A stretch of 21,254 bases of DNA from an uncultured Oscillospiraceae bacterium (lineage in GTDB: Bacteria; Bacillota; Clostridia; Oscillospirales; Oscillospiraceae). Shown piece after piece: positions 8,411 to 15,435 of the stretch. The notes below the pieces were generated by a model, which saw only the letters and a program-made list of their open reading frames with translations, was not told the DNA's origin and did no database searches. The stretch is from contig CAKTHQ010000036.1 of the NCBI GenBank assembly GCA_934565415.1, positions 1-21,254 on the forward strand, in the 5' to 3' direction. The translations under genes were made by a program, and so were the position numbers. Position 1 is the first letter of the stretch. Each line of letters begins with the position of its first letter.

Positions 8411-8419
8411 ATTATATCA
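8411..8419 (-). promoter_or_regulatory. Extended -10 promoter before dnaG
   Basis: On the minus strand TGATATAAT is a perfect extended -10 (TGN-TATAAT), about 39 bases before the dnaG ATG and immediately after the dgt stop. The -35 position (TGGAAT at 17 bp) is poor, as is usual for extended -10 promoters. It would allow dnaG-rpoD transcription independent of hflX-yigZ-dgt. Confidence 0.5.
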
Positions 8420-8421
8420 CA

Positions 8422-9435
8422 TTATCCCCGGACATTCCAGCCGGAAGGCACAAAAATATCTGTAAACTTTCCTACCGCGTAGTTATCCGTCATTCCGGCG
8501 ATGTAGTCGCAAACCGTCCGTTCCAGGCCGTCAAAGCTCATTTGGGGCTGGAAGTCCTCCGGCAAAGCCTCGGGATGGTCCATATAGTATTCAAACAGCC
8601 TTTGCAGCATTTCCTGGGCCTTGTGCTCCTCCCCCTTGGCAACGGGGTTGTGGTAGACCCGCTCAAACATGAAGCTCCTCAGCTCCGCCAGGGAAAGCTC
8701 CACGCTGGGGGTCATGCGGATGGCCCCGGCCTCCCGGGAGGTGCGGATGGTATCGCAGACCAGGGTGTTGATCCGGTCCCTGGGGTTCTCCCCCAAGACG
8801 GCGGCAATGCTTCTGGGAATATCGGACTCCGAAAGGATCCCCGCCCGGATGGCATCGTCAATGTCGTGGTTCACATAGGCGATCTGATCCGCCCGGCGGA
8901 TAATCTGGCCCTCCAATGTCTCCGGCAGCCGGTCCCCCGTATGGCAGAGGATGCCCATGCGGACCTCGTTCGTCAGGTTCAGCCCCTGGCCGTCCTTTTC
9001 CAGGCAGTCCACCACCCGCAGGCTCTGCTCATTGTGCCGGAAGGGCTTGCCCAGGCACTTGCTCAGGGCCCCCTCCCCGGCGTGGCCGAAGGGGGTGTGG
9101 CCCAGGTCGTGGCCCATGGCGATGGCCTCCGCCAAATCCTCGTTAAGCCCTAAGGCTCTTGTAATGGTTTTGGCAATGCGGGCAACTTCCAGGGTATGGG
9201 TCATACGGGTCCGGTAGTGGTCCCCCTCCGGCCTTAAAAACACCTGGGTTTTGTGCATCAGCCGCCGGAAGGCCTTGCAGTGGACCACCCGGTCCGTATC
9301 CCGCTGGAAACAGGTCCGCACATCCTCCTCCCGCTCCGGCTCCTGCCCGGGCCGCCCGGTGGACTGGTCCGCGAAAGCGGCCAAGGGGCTGAGCCTGCGG
9401 TGCTCCAAGCGCTCCAACTCTTCCCGTACCGTCAT
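8422..9435 (-). CDS. dgt: Deoxyguanosinetriphosphate triphosphohydrolase (dGTPase), HD domain
   Basis: This protein of 337 residues hydrolyses dGTP (or dNTPs) to the nucleoside and triphosphate, controlling dNTP pools. HD-domain ligands are visible: H80 in RTRMTHTLEVA, H109-D110 in MGHDLGHTPFGH, and a later Asp in YVNHDIDDA. The family signature CKAFRRLMHKTQVF is at 53-66. I chose ATG 9435: AAGGAG lies 8 bases upstream. An in-frame GTG at 9444 would overlap the Shine-Dalgarno site itself. The Shine-Dalgarno lies in the 3' end of yigZ, so translation is probably coupled. dgt directly before dnaG is a common arrangement in Clostridia. Confidence 0.94.
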   Translation of the reverse strand: MTVREELERLEHRRLSPLAAFADQSTGRPGQEPEREEDVRTCFQRDTDRVVHCKAFRRLMHKTQVFLRPEGDHYRTRMTHTLEVARIAKTITRALGLNEDLAEAIAMGHDLGHTPFGHAGEGALSKCLGKPFRHNEQSLRVVDCLEKDGQGLNLTNEVRMGILCHTGDRLPETLEGQIIRRADQIAYVNHDIDDAIRAGILSESDIPRSIAAVLGENPRDRINTLVCDTIRTSREAGAIRMTPSVELSLAELRSFMFERVYHNPVAKGEEHKAQEMLQRLFEYYMDHPEALPEDFQPQMSFDGLERTVCDYIAGMTDNYAVGKFTDIFVPSGWNVRG

Positions 9436-9440
9436 GAAAA

Positions 9441-10076
9441 TCACTCCTTTTGCGTCACCGGAAAGGCCCGGTATTCCTTTCCGATCTCCATAGCCTCCAC
9501 GGTGCCGCTGGTCATGTCTGTCAGGTGTTCCAAAAAGTCTGACCTTTTGGCCTCCGGAAACAGTACTTCCAATTCAATTTCCGCCCCGTAGTCCGTTTTG
9601 CGGATGATGCCATCGTAGGCCGCCACCGCCAGCTTCACCCGCTCGTAAAGGGGGTACGGGCAGGGCAGATACAGGGCCGTCCACACCCGCTTGCAGCTTT
9701 TTCCCGCCGCGTCTACGGCAATTTTCGTTCCCTTTGTGTAGGCCCGGACCAGGCCTCCGGCGCCCAAGAGGATGCCGCCAAAATATCTTGTGACCACGCA
9801 CACCACGTTATAGAGCCCTTCCCGCTGCAGTACCTGCAGCATAGGCATTCCGGCGGTGCCCCCCGGCTCTCCGTCGTCGGAAAACCGGACGGCCCCGTCC
9901 TTAATGATGTAAGCCCAGCAGTTATGGGTGGCATCGTAGTGCTTTTTCTTTGTCTCCTGGATCTTTTCCAGCGCTTCCGCCTCCGTATCCACCGGCCATA
10001 GGTAGCCGATGAACCGGGACTTTTTCTCTATAAATTCGTCCTCCCCGTAGGCGGCAGGCACCAGATATTCTTCCAA
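9441..10076 (-). CDS. yigZ: YigZ/IMPACT family protein
   Basis: This 211-residue protein has an N-terminal IMPACT (UPF0029) domain and a C-terminal ferredoxin-like DUF1949 domain. Signature segments are KKSRFIGYL, RFSDDGEPGGTAGMPML and VTRYFGGILLGAGGLVRAY. The family is linked to translation and ribosome function through its resemblance to eukaryotic IMPACT; its biochemical role in bacteria is not settled. The start is TTG at 10076: the Shine-Dalgarno AAGGAG lies 8 bases upstream, inside the last codons of hflX, and no ATG exists before the conserved core. It lies 5 bases after the hflX stop and is therefore almost certainly in the same transcript. Confidence 0.92.
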   Translation of the reverse strand: MEEYLVPAAYGEDEFIEKKSRFIGYLWPVDTEAEALEKIQETKKKHYDATHNCWAYIIKDGAVRFSDDGEPGGTAGMPMLQVLQREGLYNVVCVVTRYFGGILLGAGGLVRAYTKGTKIAVDAAGKSCKRVWTALYLPCPYPLYERVKLAVAAYDGIIRKTDYGAEIELEVLFPEAKRSDFLEHLTDMTSGTVEAMEIGKEYRAFPVTQKE

Positions 10077-10081
10077 AGTCC

Positions 10082-11347
10082 TTACTCCTTTATCACAAAT
10101 TCCCGCAGGCGGCCGTAGAGAATCTCGTCCAGCACCGCATCGATTTCAATTCCTTCTGCCGTATATTCCACCGAGAACACCTTGGCCCCGGAATGAAGGG
10201 TATCCACCTGGCCCCCCATGGAATAGGGCAGCCGCAAAGTCACCCGGTGCCGGGCATGGCCCAGGGTATCCTCGATTTTTTTCATCAGGCCATCCATATT
10301 GATTCCCTTGGCGGCGGAGACGGCAATCACATTCTCCCCCACGGGAATCTCCTCTTTGCTTACCAGATCCGCCTTGTTATAGCAGTAAATTACCGGGGTG
10401 CCCGGCTTTGCCAACGTGGAAATCAGTTTGTCCACCACCCGGATATGGTCCTCCCGGTTGGGGTCCGCCGCATCGATGACATGCAGCAGCAGGTCTGCGT
10501 ATTGCAGCTCCTCCAGGGTGGCCCGGAAAGCATCCACCAGGTGATGAGGGAGCTTGGAGATAAAGCCTACGGTATCGGAAAGAATCACATCCAGATTGTC
10601 CGATACCTTCAGCTGCCGGGAGGTGGTATCCAGGGTATCAAACAGCCGGTTGTTGGCCGGGATGCCCGCATCGGTAAGCTGATTTAAAAGGGTAGATTTT
10701 CCCGCGTTGGTGTAGCCCACAATAGCCACCACCGGCACGGAGTTTTTCATCCGCCGCTCCCGCTGGACCCCACGGACCTGGCGGACCTGCTCCAGCTCGG
10801 ATTCCAGCCTTGCAATCCGCTCCCGGATGTGCCGCCGGTCGGTTTCCAGCTTGGTTTCGCCGGGGCCCCGGGTGCCAATGCCGCCGCCCTGCCGGGACAG
10901 GCTCTTGCCCATACCGGAAAGCCTGGGCAAAAGATATTTATACTGAGCCAGCTCTACCTGCAGCCGCCCTTCCTTGGTCTTGGCCCGCTGGGCGAAAATG
11001 TCCATAATGAGGGCGCTGCGATCCAATACCGTCACGCCGATGATCTCTTCCAGGGCCCGGATATTTCCCGGGGAAAGCTCGTTGTCGAAAATCACCATGG
11101 TAGAAGCCGTGGCCTCCACCAGCATTTTTACTTCCAGGGCCTTGCCTTCACCGATAAAGCTATGAGAATCCGGCACATGGCGGTTTTGCAGCATCTTCCC
11201 GGTACAGAAGCCACCGGCGGTTTCCAGCAGCGCTTCCAGCTCTTCCAGGGATTCTTCCGTAGCGGTCTGTTCCTGGGTGAAGCAGTCCGCATTCAGGCCC
11301 ACCAGCACCGCCCGCTCCCGAACTGCGCTATCCAATCGTTCTTCCAT
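10082..11347 (-). CDS. hflX: GTPase HflX
   Basis: This 421-residue GTPase binds the 50S subunit and, in studied bacteria, splits or rescues stalled ribosomes under stress. The N-terminal HflX-specific domain (about 1-200) has DRSALIMDIFAQRAKTKEG and the glycine-rich GGGIGTRGPGETKLETDRR. The G domain has G1 GYTNAGKST (211-219), G3 DTVGF (258-262) and G4 NKAD (324-327). Length is normal. The ATG at 11347 follows a strong AGGAGGT. It heads the long minus-strand train and has an extended -10 promoter upstream at 11371-11379, just after the rpmE terminator. Confidence 0.97.
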   Translation of the reverse strand: MEERLDSAVRERAVLVGLNADCFTQEQTATEESLEELEALLETAGGFCTGKMLQNRHVPDSHSFIGEGKALEVKMLVEATASTMVIFDNELSPGNIRALEEIIGVTVLDRSALIMDIFAQRAKTKEGRLQVELAQYKYLLPRLSGMGKSLSRQGGGIGTRGPGETKLETDRRHIRERIARLESELEQVRQVRGVQRERRMKNSVPVVAIVGYTNAGKSTLLNQLTDAGIPANNRLFDTLDTTSRQLKVSDNLDVILSDTVGFISKLPHHLVDAFRATLEELQYADLLLHVIDAADPNREDHIRVVDKLISTLAKPGTPVIYCYNKADLVSKEEIPVGENVIAVSAAKGINMDGLMKKIEDTLGHARHRVTLRLPYSMGGQVDTLHSGAKVFSVEYTAEGIEIDAVLDEILYGRLREFVIKE

Positions 11348-11370
11348 AGAAACCTCCTGTATTTTTCATC

Positions 11371-11379
11371 AGTATATCA
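11371..11379 (-). promoter_or_regulatory. Extended -10 promoter before hflX
   Basis: The minus strand reads TGATATACT, an extended -10 (TGN-TATACT), about 24 bases before the hflX start. No -35 match lies at 16-18 bp; TTGTTG occurs at 21 bp. The motif TGTGATATA(C/A)T is shared with the dnaG promoter. Confidence 0.45.
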
Positions 11380-11401
11380 CATCTGCCGCCTCCGGGGCAA
11401 C

Positions 11402-11438
11402 AAAAAAATACCCGCACTACGTTTCCGTAATGCGGGTA
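11402..11438 (-). terminator. Rho-independent terminator of rpmE
   Basis: An inverted repeat, TACCCGCA-C-TACG (11409-11421) against CGTA-A-TGCGGGTA (11426-11438), has one mismatch and a four-base loop. On the minus strand it is followed by seven Ts (11408-11402). It begins 13 bases after the rpmE stop. Confidence 0.9.
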
Positions 11439-11450
11439 ATCAAGAAAATC

Positions 11451-11651
11451 TTACTTCAGGCCGAAACGCTTGTTGAAGCGATCAACGCGTCCACCGGTGT
11501 CAACCAGCTTCTGCTTGCCGGTATAGAAAGGGTGGCACTTGGAGCAGATCTCAACGCGAATGTCCTTCTTGGTAGAACCGGTCGCGATGACGTTACCACA
11601 GGCACAGCGGATGGTGGTCTGTTCGTAGTTAGGATGGATACCTTCCTTCAT
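11451..11651 (-). CDS. rpmE: 50S ribosomal protein L31, zinc-binding type
   Basis: This 66-residue ribosomal protein carries the four cysteines of the zinc form: C16 and C18 (RCACGN), C36 and C39 (ICSKCHPF). The tail [13 protein letters not shown] is typical. I place the start at ATG 11651 ([10 protein letters not shown]), which has GAGGTG 6 bases upstream. The longer open frame begins at 11687 but adds 12 residues absent from the family. The gene is monocistronic, with its own promoter (11718-11746) and terminator. The zinc form suggests that, as in other bacteria, zinc shortage could matter for its turnover, but no Zur site or zinc-free paralogue is seen here. Confidence 0.97.
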   Translation of the reverse strand: MKEGIHPNYEQTTIRCACGNVIATGSTKKDIRVEICSKCHPFYTGKQKLVDTGGRVDRFNKRFGLK

Positions 11652-11717
11652 TTCTTTCACCTCTTTCATATCAGTTAAAGGGCACACTCGCCCCTAGCAA
11701 TCTTAAATCGCCTGGAT

Positions 11718-11746
11718 ATAATAGCACAGCTTCTACAAAAAAGCAA
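11718..11746 (-). promoter_or_regulatory. Sigma-A-type promoter of rpmE
   Basis: On the minus strand TTGCTT (11746-11741), a 17-bp spacer and TATTAT (11723-11718) form a good housekeeping promoter. The start codon is 67 bases further on. The leader includes a small GGGC-GAGTGT-GCCC hairpin of unknown meaning. Confidence 0.75.
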
Positions 11747-11784
11747 GTACTTTTTTCCGTTTTACAAAAAAACTTTCGGTTCCC

Positions 11785-13008
11785 TTAAAATGCCCAGTTG
11801 CCGTTCCGGAAAATAGGCTTGGTCGAGCCGTCCTCACACAGCGCATCGATGTTCATGGAGTCGCAGCCGATCATAAAATCCTCGTGGATCATGGAGTCGT
11901 TGACCCCCAGCTCCCGGCACTCCTCGATGGTCTTGTTCTGGAAATCCTGAATGGTATCCGGGAAGCCCATACCCAGGGCCAGATGGCAGGCGGCGTTTTC
12001 GTCGAACAGGGTATTGTAGAACAAGAGGCCGCTTTTGGCAATGGGGCTGCACTGGGGCACCAAGGCGCATTCGCCCAGGTAGGAAGCGCCCTCGTCCATT
12101 TCGATCATGGCCTTTAATAGCTCCTCTCCTTTTTCGGCATGGACCTCTACGGCCTTGCCGCCTTCAAAGCGGATGGAGAAGCCCTCAATCAACTGGCCCC
12201 GGTAGCTCAGGGGCTTGGTGGCGTAAACAATGCCCTCGGCCTTGCCCCGCATGGGAGACACAAAGCACTCCTCCGTAGGGATATTGGGGTTGAAAAAAAT
12301 ACCGGTGCGGCTGGTCTCTCCGCCGCCGCAGAACTGGCTCTCCGGAATGAGACCCACGGTAAAGTCCGTGCCGTTGTCAGCGGTATAGTGCAGGGACCGG
12401 ATAGAAAGGCTGTTCAGGTAGTCGCAGCGGGCCTGCAGATCCCGGTCGTGGTCCTCCCAGGCTTTTACCGGGTCCTCGTCCACTCTGGAAGCGGCCAGAA
12501 TGGCCTCCCACAGCTTTTCTACAGCGGTACTGGTCCGCATTCCGGGGAAGACCTTCTTGGCCCAAGCAGCCCCGGGCACGGCGGCAATGCACCACTGCTG
12601 CCTGTTTTCCAGCTGGTCCTTGTAGGGCTTGAGAATGGGGTAGCTCATCCGGCGGGCCTTGGTGACCTTTTCCATATTGATGCCCTTCAGGCCGTCCGGA
12701 TCCTCGGAGACCAGATGGATCCGGGCAGGCACCACATCTACATAGTGCTGCTGCCGGGCCTTCTCCCATTCCTCCACGGTGCCCATAGTAGTCACGGACC
12801 GATGGCGGACATGGAGCTTGGTGAGAGGCTGGTAGTTCCACTCCACGGATACCTTCTTAGCCTTGGCCTTGTAGGCCTCCTCTACCACCATGGCCACAAA
12901 CTCCGGCTGGTCCAGGTCCGCATAGATGAGGACCTCCTGGCCCTTCCGGACATTCACTCCCTTTTTCACGATCAGGCGGGCATACTCCCGCAGAACTGTC
13001 TTTTTCAT
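11785..13008 (-). CDS. M29-family metallo-aminopeptidase
   Basis: This 407-residue cytoplasmic aminopeptidase belongs to the M29 (AmpS/AmpT/PepS-like) family. Probable ligands of the two-metal site, by family comparison, are the Glu in IEGFSIRFEGG, the Glu in YLGECALVP, the His in ENAACHLALG, and the His/Asp pair in MIHEDFMIG. N-terminal MKKTVLREYARLIVKKGVNV is typical. I chose ATG 13008 because AAAGGAGTG lies 5 bases upstream; the longer frame to 13131 would add 41 unrelated residues and run across the promoter. It has its own promoter (13040-13068). No convincing terminator separates it from rpmE; only a very short hairpin is present. Confidence 0.93.
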   Translation of the reverse strand: MKKTVLREYARLIVKKGVNVRKGQEVLIYADLDQPEFVAMVVEEAYKAKAKKVSVEWNYQPLTKLHVRHRSVTTMGTVEEWEKARQQHYVDVVPARIHLVSEDPDGLKGINMEKVTKARRMSYPILKPYKDQLENRQQWCIAAVPGAAWAKKVFPGMRTSTAVEKLWEAILAASRVDEDPVKAWEDHDRDLQARCDYLNSLSIRSLHYTADNGTDFTVGLIPESQFCGGGETSRTGIFFNPNIPTEECFVSPMRGKAEGIVYATKPLSYRGQLIEGFSIRFEGGKAVEVHAEKGEELLKAMIEMDEGASYLGECALVPQCSPIAKSGLLFYNTLFDENAACHLALGMGFPDTIQDFQNKTIEECRELGVNDSMIHEDFMIGCDSMNIDALCEDGSTKPIFRNGNWAF

Positions 13009-13039
13009 AAATACACTCCTTTGATGGGTTGTTTTGGGT

Positions 13040-13068
13040 ATTATAGCAGATGAACACAGGAAAGTAAA
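13040..13068 (-). promoter_or_regulatory. Promoter of the M29 aminopeptidase gene
   Basis: The minus strand reads TTTACT (13068-13063), 17 bp, TATAAT (13045-13040). The -10 is perfect and the -35 matches four of six consensus bases. The leader is about 25 bases. Confidence 0.7.
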
Positions 13069-13088
13069 TGGGGAGCCTCCTTCCCCAT
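13068..13088. promoter_or_regulatory. Palindrome between divergent promoters (candidate operator)
   Basis: ATGGGGA (13068-13074) and TCCCCAT (13082-13088) form a perfect 7-bp inverted repeat with a 7-base spacer. It lies between and next to the two -35 boxes of the divergent promoters. That is a good place for one regulator to control both, but the site is not recognised as that of a known regulator. Confidence 0.35.
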
Positions 13089-13089
13089 C

Positions 13090-13118
13090 TTGCAATTCTG
13101 CCCATCTTCTATTATAAT
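13090..13118 (+). promoter_or_regulatory. Promoter of the homocysteine methyltransferase operon
   Basis: TTGCAA (13090-13095), a 17-bp spacer and TATAAT (13113-13118) make a strong sigma-A promoter. The untranslated leader is only about 25 bases, too short for a SAM or B12 riboswitch. Confidence 0.75.
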
Positions 13119-13149
13119 AACCCCAAAACAAAGGAAACGAGGGAATGCT

Positions 13150-14025
13150 ATGCTCACAAAAGAAGAATTCCTGTCCGCTTTGGGAAATGGCCCCTGGCTG
13201 CTGGACGGAGCCACCGGGTCCAACCTGTTAAAAGCGGGGATGCCCAAGGCCGTATCCACCGAGGATTGGGTTTTGCGGAATCCGGAGGTGCTGATGAATC
13301 TCCAGCGGGGTTACGCCGAAGCCGGGACCAAGATTATCTACGCCCCCACCTTCCAGGCCCAACCCATTGCCCTGGAAAAAATCGGGTTAGACAAGCACTG
13401 CGAGGCCATCAATGCCAAGCTCATCGCCCTGTCCAGGTCCGCCGCCCCCGGGTGCCTGGTGGCCGGAGACATTGCCACTCTCTGCGCCTACTGCGACAGC
13501 TGGGACCCGGACAATTTCGACCTGATGGTAGAGAACTACCGCACCCAGATCCGGGGCCTGATCGACGGCGGAGCAGACCTTTTGGTAGGCGAAACCCTGA
13601 TGTATCCCCAGGAGGCCGAAGCCATTTTTACCGCCGCCGCCATGGAGGGGGACATTGCCACCATGATCAGCTTTACCATGCAGTCCGGAGGCTACCTGTA
13701 CAGCGGCATGGATGCCGGGCCCCTCATGGGCCAGCTGGAGGACTGGGGTGCCGCCGCCGTGGGCTTTAACTGCGTAGCCGCCGACGAAATGACCCCCCAT
13801 CTGGTAAGCAAACTCCGCCGGTTTACCAAGCTGCCCATTCTGTGCAAGCCCAACGCCGGCATGCCCACCATCAACGACCAGGGCCAGGCCCAGTATGATA
13901 TGGAGCCGGAACCCTTTGCAAAGATCATTACCGCCTGCCGGGAAAACGGCGCTTCCCTCCTGGGAGGCTGCTGCGGTACGGAGCCCAGGCACATTGCCGC
14001 CGCACGGGAGGCCCTGGGGATATGA
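13150..14025 (+). CDS. Homocysteine S-methyltransferase family protein (BHMT/MetH N-domain type)
   Basis: This 291-residue TIM-barrel enzyme should transfer a methyl group to homocysteine (or another thiol), giving methionine. The N-terminal DGATGSNLL (19-27) and the three zinc cysteines C208 (VGFNC) and C274-C275 (GGCCGTEPRHI) are all present, so it looks active. The methyl donor cannot be told; S-methylmethionine, betaine and methyl-corrinoid or folate-linked systems are options. No cobalamin-binding domain is attached. ATG 13150 follows GAGGGA by 5 bases and is preferred to the upstream ATG at 13090, which lies in the promoter. Its stop overlaps the next gene's start (ATGA). Confidence 0.9.
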   Translation: MLTKEEFLSALGNGPWLLDGATGSNLLKAGMPKAVSTEDWVLRNPEVLMNLQRGYAEAGTKIIYAPTFQAQPIALEKIGLDKHCEAINAKLIALSRSAAPGCLVAGDIATLCAYCDSWDPDNFDLMVENYRTQIRGLIDGGADLLVGETLMYPQEAEAIFTAAAMEGDIATMISFTMQSGGYLYSGMDAGPLMGQLEDWGAAAVGFNCVAADEMTPHLVSKLRRFTKLPILCKPNAGMPTINDQGQAQYDMEPEPFAKIITACRENGASLLGGCCGTEPRHIAAAREALGI

Positions 14026-15434
14026 AAAACAGCATTCACTTCTATGTCAGCCCCAAAAACGGCTTTGCCTGGCTGATGGCCCTGTGCCTTTCCCTGTCCG
14101 CCGTCAGCCGGATTGTGCTGTTCGGCATGGAGCTGCTGCCCGGCTCCGTCTGGTGGCGGCTGGTGCTGCCGGTTGTGGCCACCCTGCTTTATGTTCTCAT
14201 CGTCCTGTGCCAGGGGAAGGAACAGTTTTACAAAACCGCCATTCCCGTATGGATGCTGGCCCTGTTTGCCGCCATCTGGGCCAAGGATGCCCTGGGCAGC
14301 CGGATTATGGTATGGCTGTTCTGGATCAGTCTGTTCTTCTATGCCTTTTTGTATACGGACATCGCCTCCGGCCTCTGGGTCCACAGAGCCTGGATTCTGT
14401 TCCCCCTGATTCTTCTGCCCCTGGCCGGGATTTTCTACTACAACCGGCAGGCCATTTTCCAGAAGGACTGGGATGCCGTACTGGCGCTGCTGCCTAATAC
14501 GTTGCTGTTTTTGGGCTGCACAATGCTGGTGTTTGCCATCCGGATTCACCCTGCCGGGGAGTATCACCCCACCTGGGGAGACCGGATCGACGGTCGCCGG
14601 ATCCGGACCCTTCCCCCGGCCAATATGATTGCGCCCTACATCATGGTCAACCGGAACGGCTCCTCCAACCTGTATGAGGAGCACTTTGAAATCACCGCTG
14701 CCGAACGCTACATCCGGAACAAGCGCCGGGAGGGGTTGACGAATTTTGGCATCATCCATCTGTTTCTGGCCTGCTATTGCCGGGCCGTGGCAAAATATCC
14801 CGGTGTCAACCGGTTTATTGCCGGACAGCGGATTTACAGCCGTGGCGAGGACATTCAGTTCTGCATGACCATCAAAAAGGATATGTCCACCGACGGAGCG
14901 GAGACGGAAATCAAGCTCCACCTGTCCCCCCGGGACACCGCCTACGATGTGTACCAGAAGATGAACCGGGAAATCGCCAAGGCAAAAAATACGCCCCTGG
15001 ATGCGGGGGTGGATAACGTAGCCTTCGCCCTGACCCTGGTCCCCGGGGTACTGCTGAAGTTTTTGGTGTGGCTCTTAAAAACCATGGATTACTTTGGGTT
15101 GCTTCCCAAGGCCCTGCTGGAGGTCAGCCCCTTCCACGGAAGCGTCTACTTTACCTCCCTGGGCTCCTTAGGCATCGCCCCGGTGTATCATCACCTGTAT
15201 GATTTTGGCAACCTGCCTGTCTTCGGCGCCTTCGGCTGCAAGCGGAAAGCCATGGAGCTGAACGAGGAGGGGGAACCGGTGCAGCGCAAATATGTGGACT
15301 TCCGGTTTACTCTGGACGAGCGGACTGTAGACGGCTTCTATTACGCCACCTTCATCAAATACTTCAAGCGGCTATTCTACCATCCCGATCTTCTGGATGA
15401 GGCCCCCACAGAAGTGATAAAGGACATTGATTGA
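14022..15434 (+). CDS. Membrane protein with C-terminal E2/CAT-like acyltransferase domain
   Basis: This 470-residue protein has about six hydrophobic segments in residues 1-180 (for example 15-37, 46-64, 75-90, 98-113, 123-140, 158-174), then a soluble domain from about 198. The soluble domain (MIAPYIMVNRNGSSN ... FGIIHLFLACYCRAVA ... PGVNRFIAGQRIY ... TSLGSLGIAPVYHHLYDFG) resembles the catalytic domain of 2-oxo-acid dehydrogenase E2 and chloramphenicol acetyltransferase. In classical enzymes the C-terminal motif is DHRxxDG. Here it is DERTVDG (432-438), with Glu433 in place of the catalytic His. There is no lipoyl domain and no E1 or E3 nearby. The substrate is unknown. It is co-transcribed with the methyltransferase (4-base overlap) and the biotin ligase gene. 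Confidence 0.75.
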   Translation: MKNSIHFYVSPKNGFAWLMALCLSLSAVSRIVLFGMELLPGSVWWRLVLPVVATLLYVLIVLCQGKEQFYKTAIPVWMLALFAAIWAKDALGSRIMVWLFWISLFFYAFLYTDIASGLWVHRAWILFPLILLPLAGIFYYNRQAIFQKDWDAVLALLPNTLLFLGCTMLVFAIRIHPAGEYHPTWGDRIDGRRIRTLPPANMIAPYIMVNRNGSSNLYEEHFEITAAERYIRNKRREGLTNFGIIHLFLACYCRAVAKYPGVNRFIAGQRIYSRGEDIQFCMTIKKDMSTDGAETEIKLHLSPRDTAYDVYQKMNREIAKAKNTPLDAGVDNVAFALTLVPGVLLKFLVWLLKTMDYFGLLPKALLEVSPFHGSVYFTSLGSLGIAPVYHHLYDFGNLPVFGAFGCKRKAMELNEEGEPVQRKYVDFRFTLDERTVDGFYYATFIKYFKRLFYHPDLLDEAPTEVIKDID

Positions 15435-15435
15435 T

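Noticed and set aside
11752..11784. Terminator after the M29 aminopeptidase gene
   Set aside because: A T-run is present on the minus strand, but the stem before it is only about three bp.
13119..13149. SAM or cobalamin riboswitch before the homocysteine methyltransferase gene
   Set aside because: The leader after the predicted start site is only about 25 bases.
13692..14921. 409-residue open frame on the minus strand opposite the methyltransferase and E2-like genes
   Set aside because: It crosses the overlap of two well-supported plus-strand genes, and its low-complexity Gly/Gln/Pro-rich translation is that of a shadow frame.
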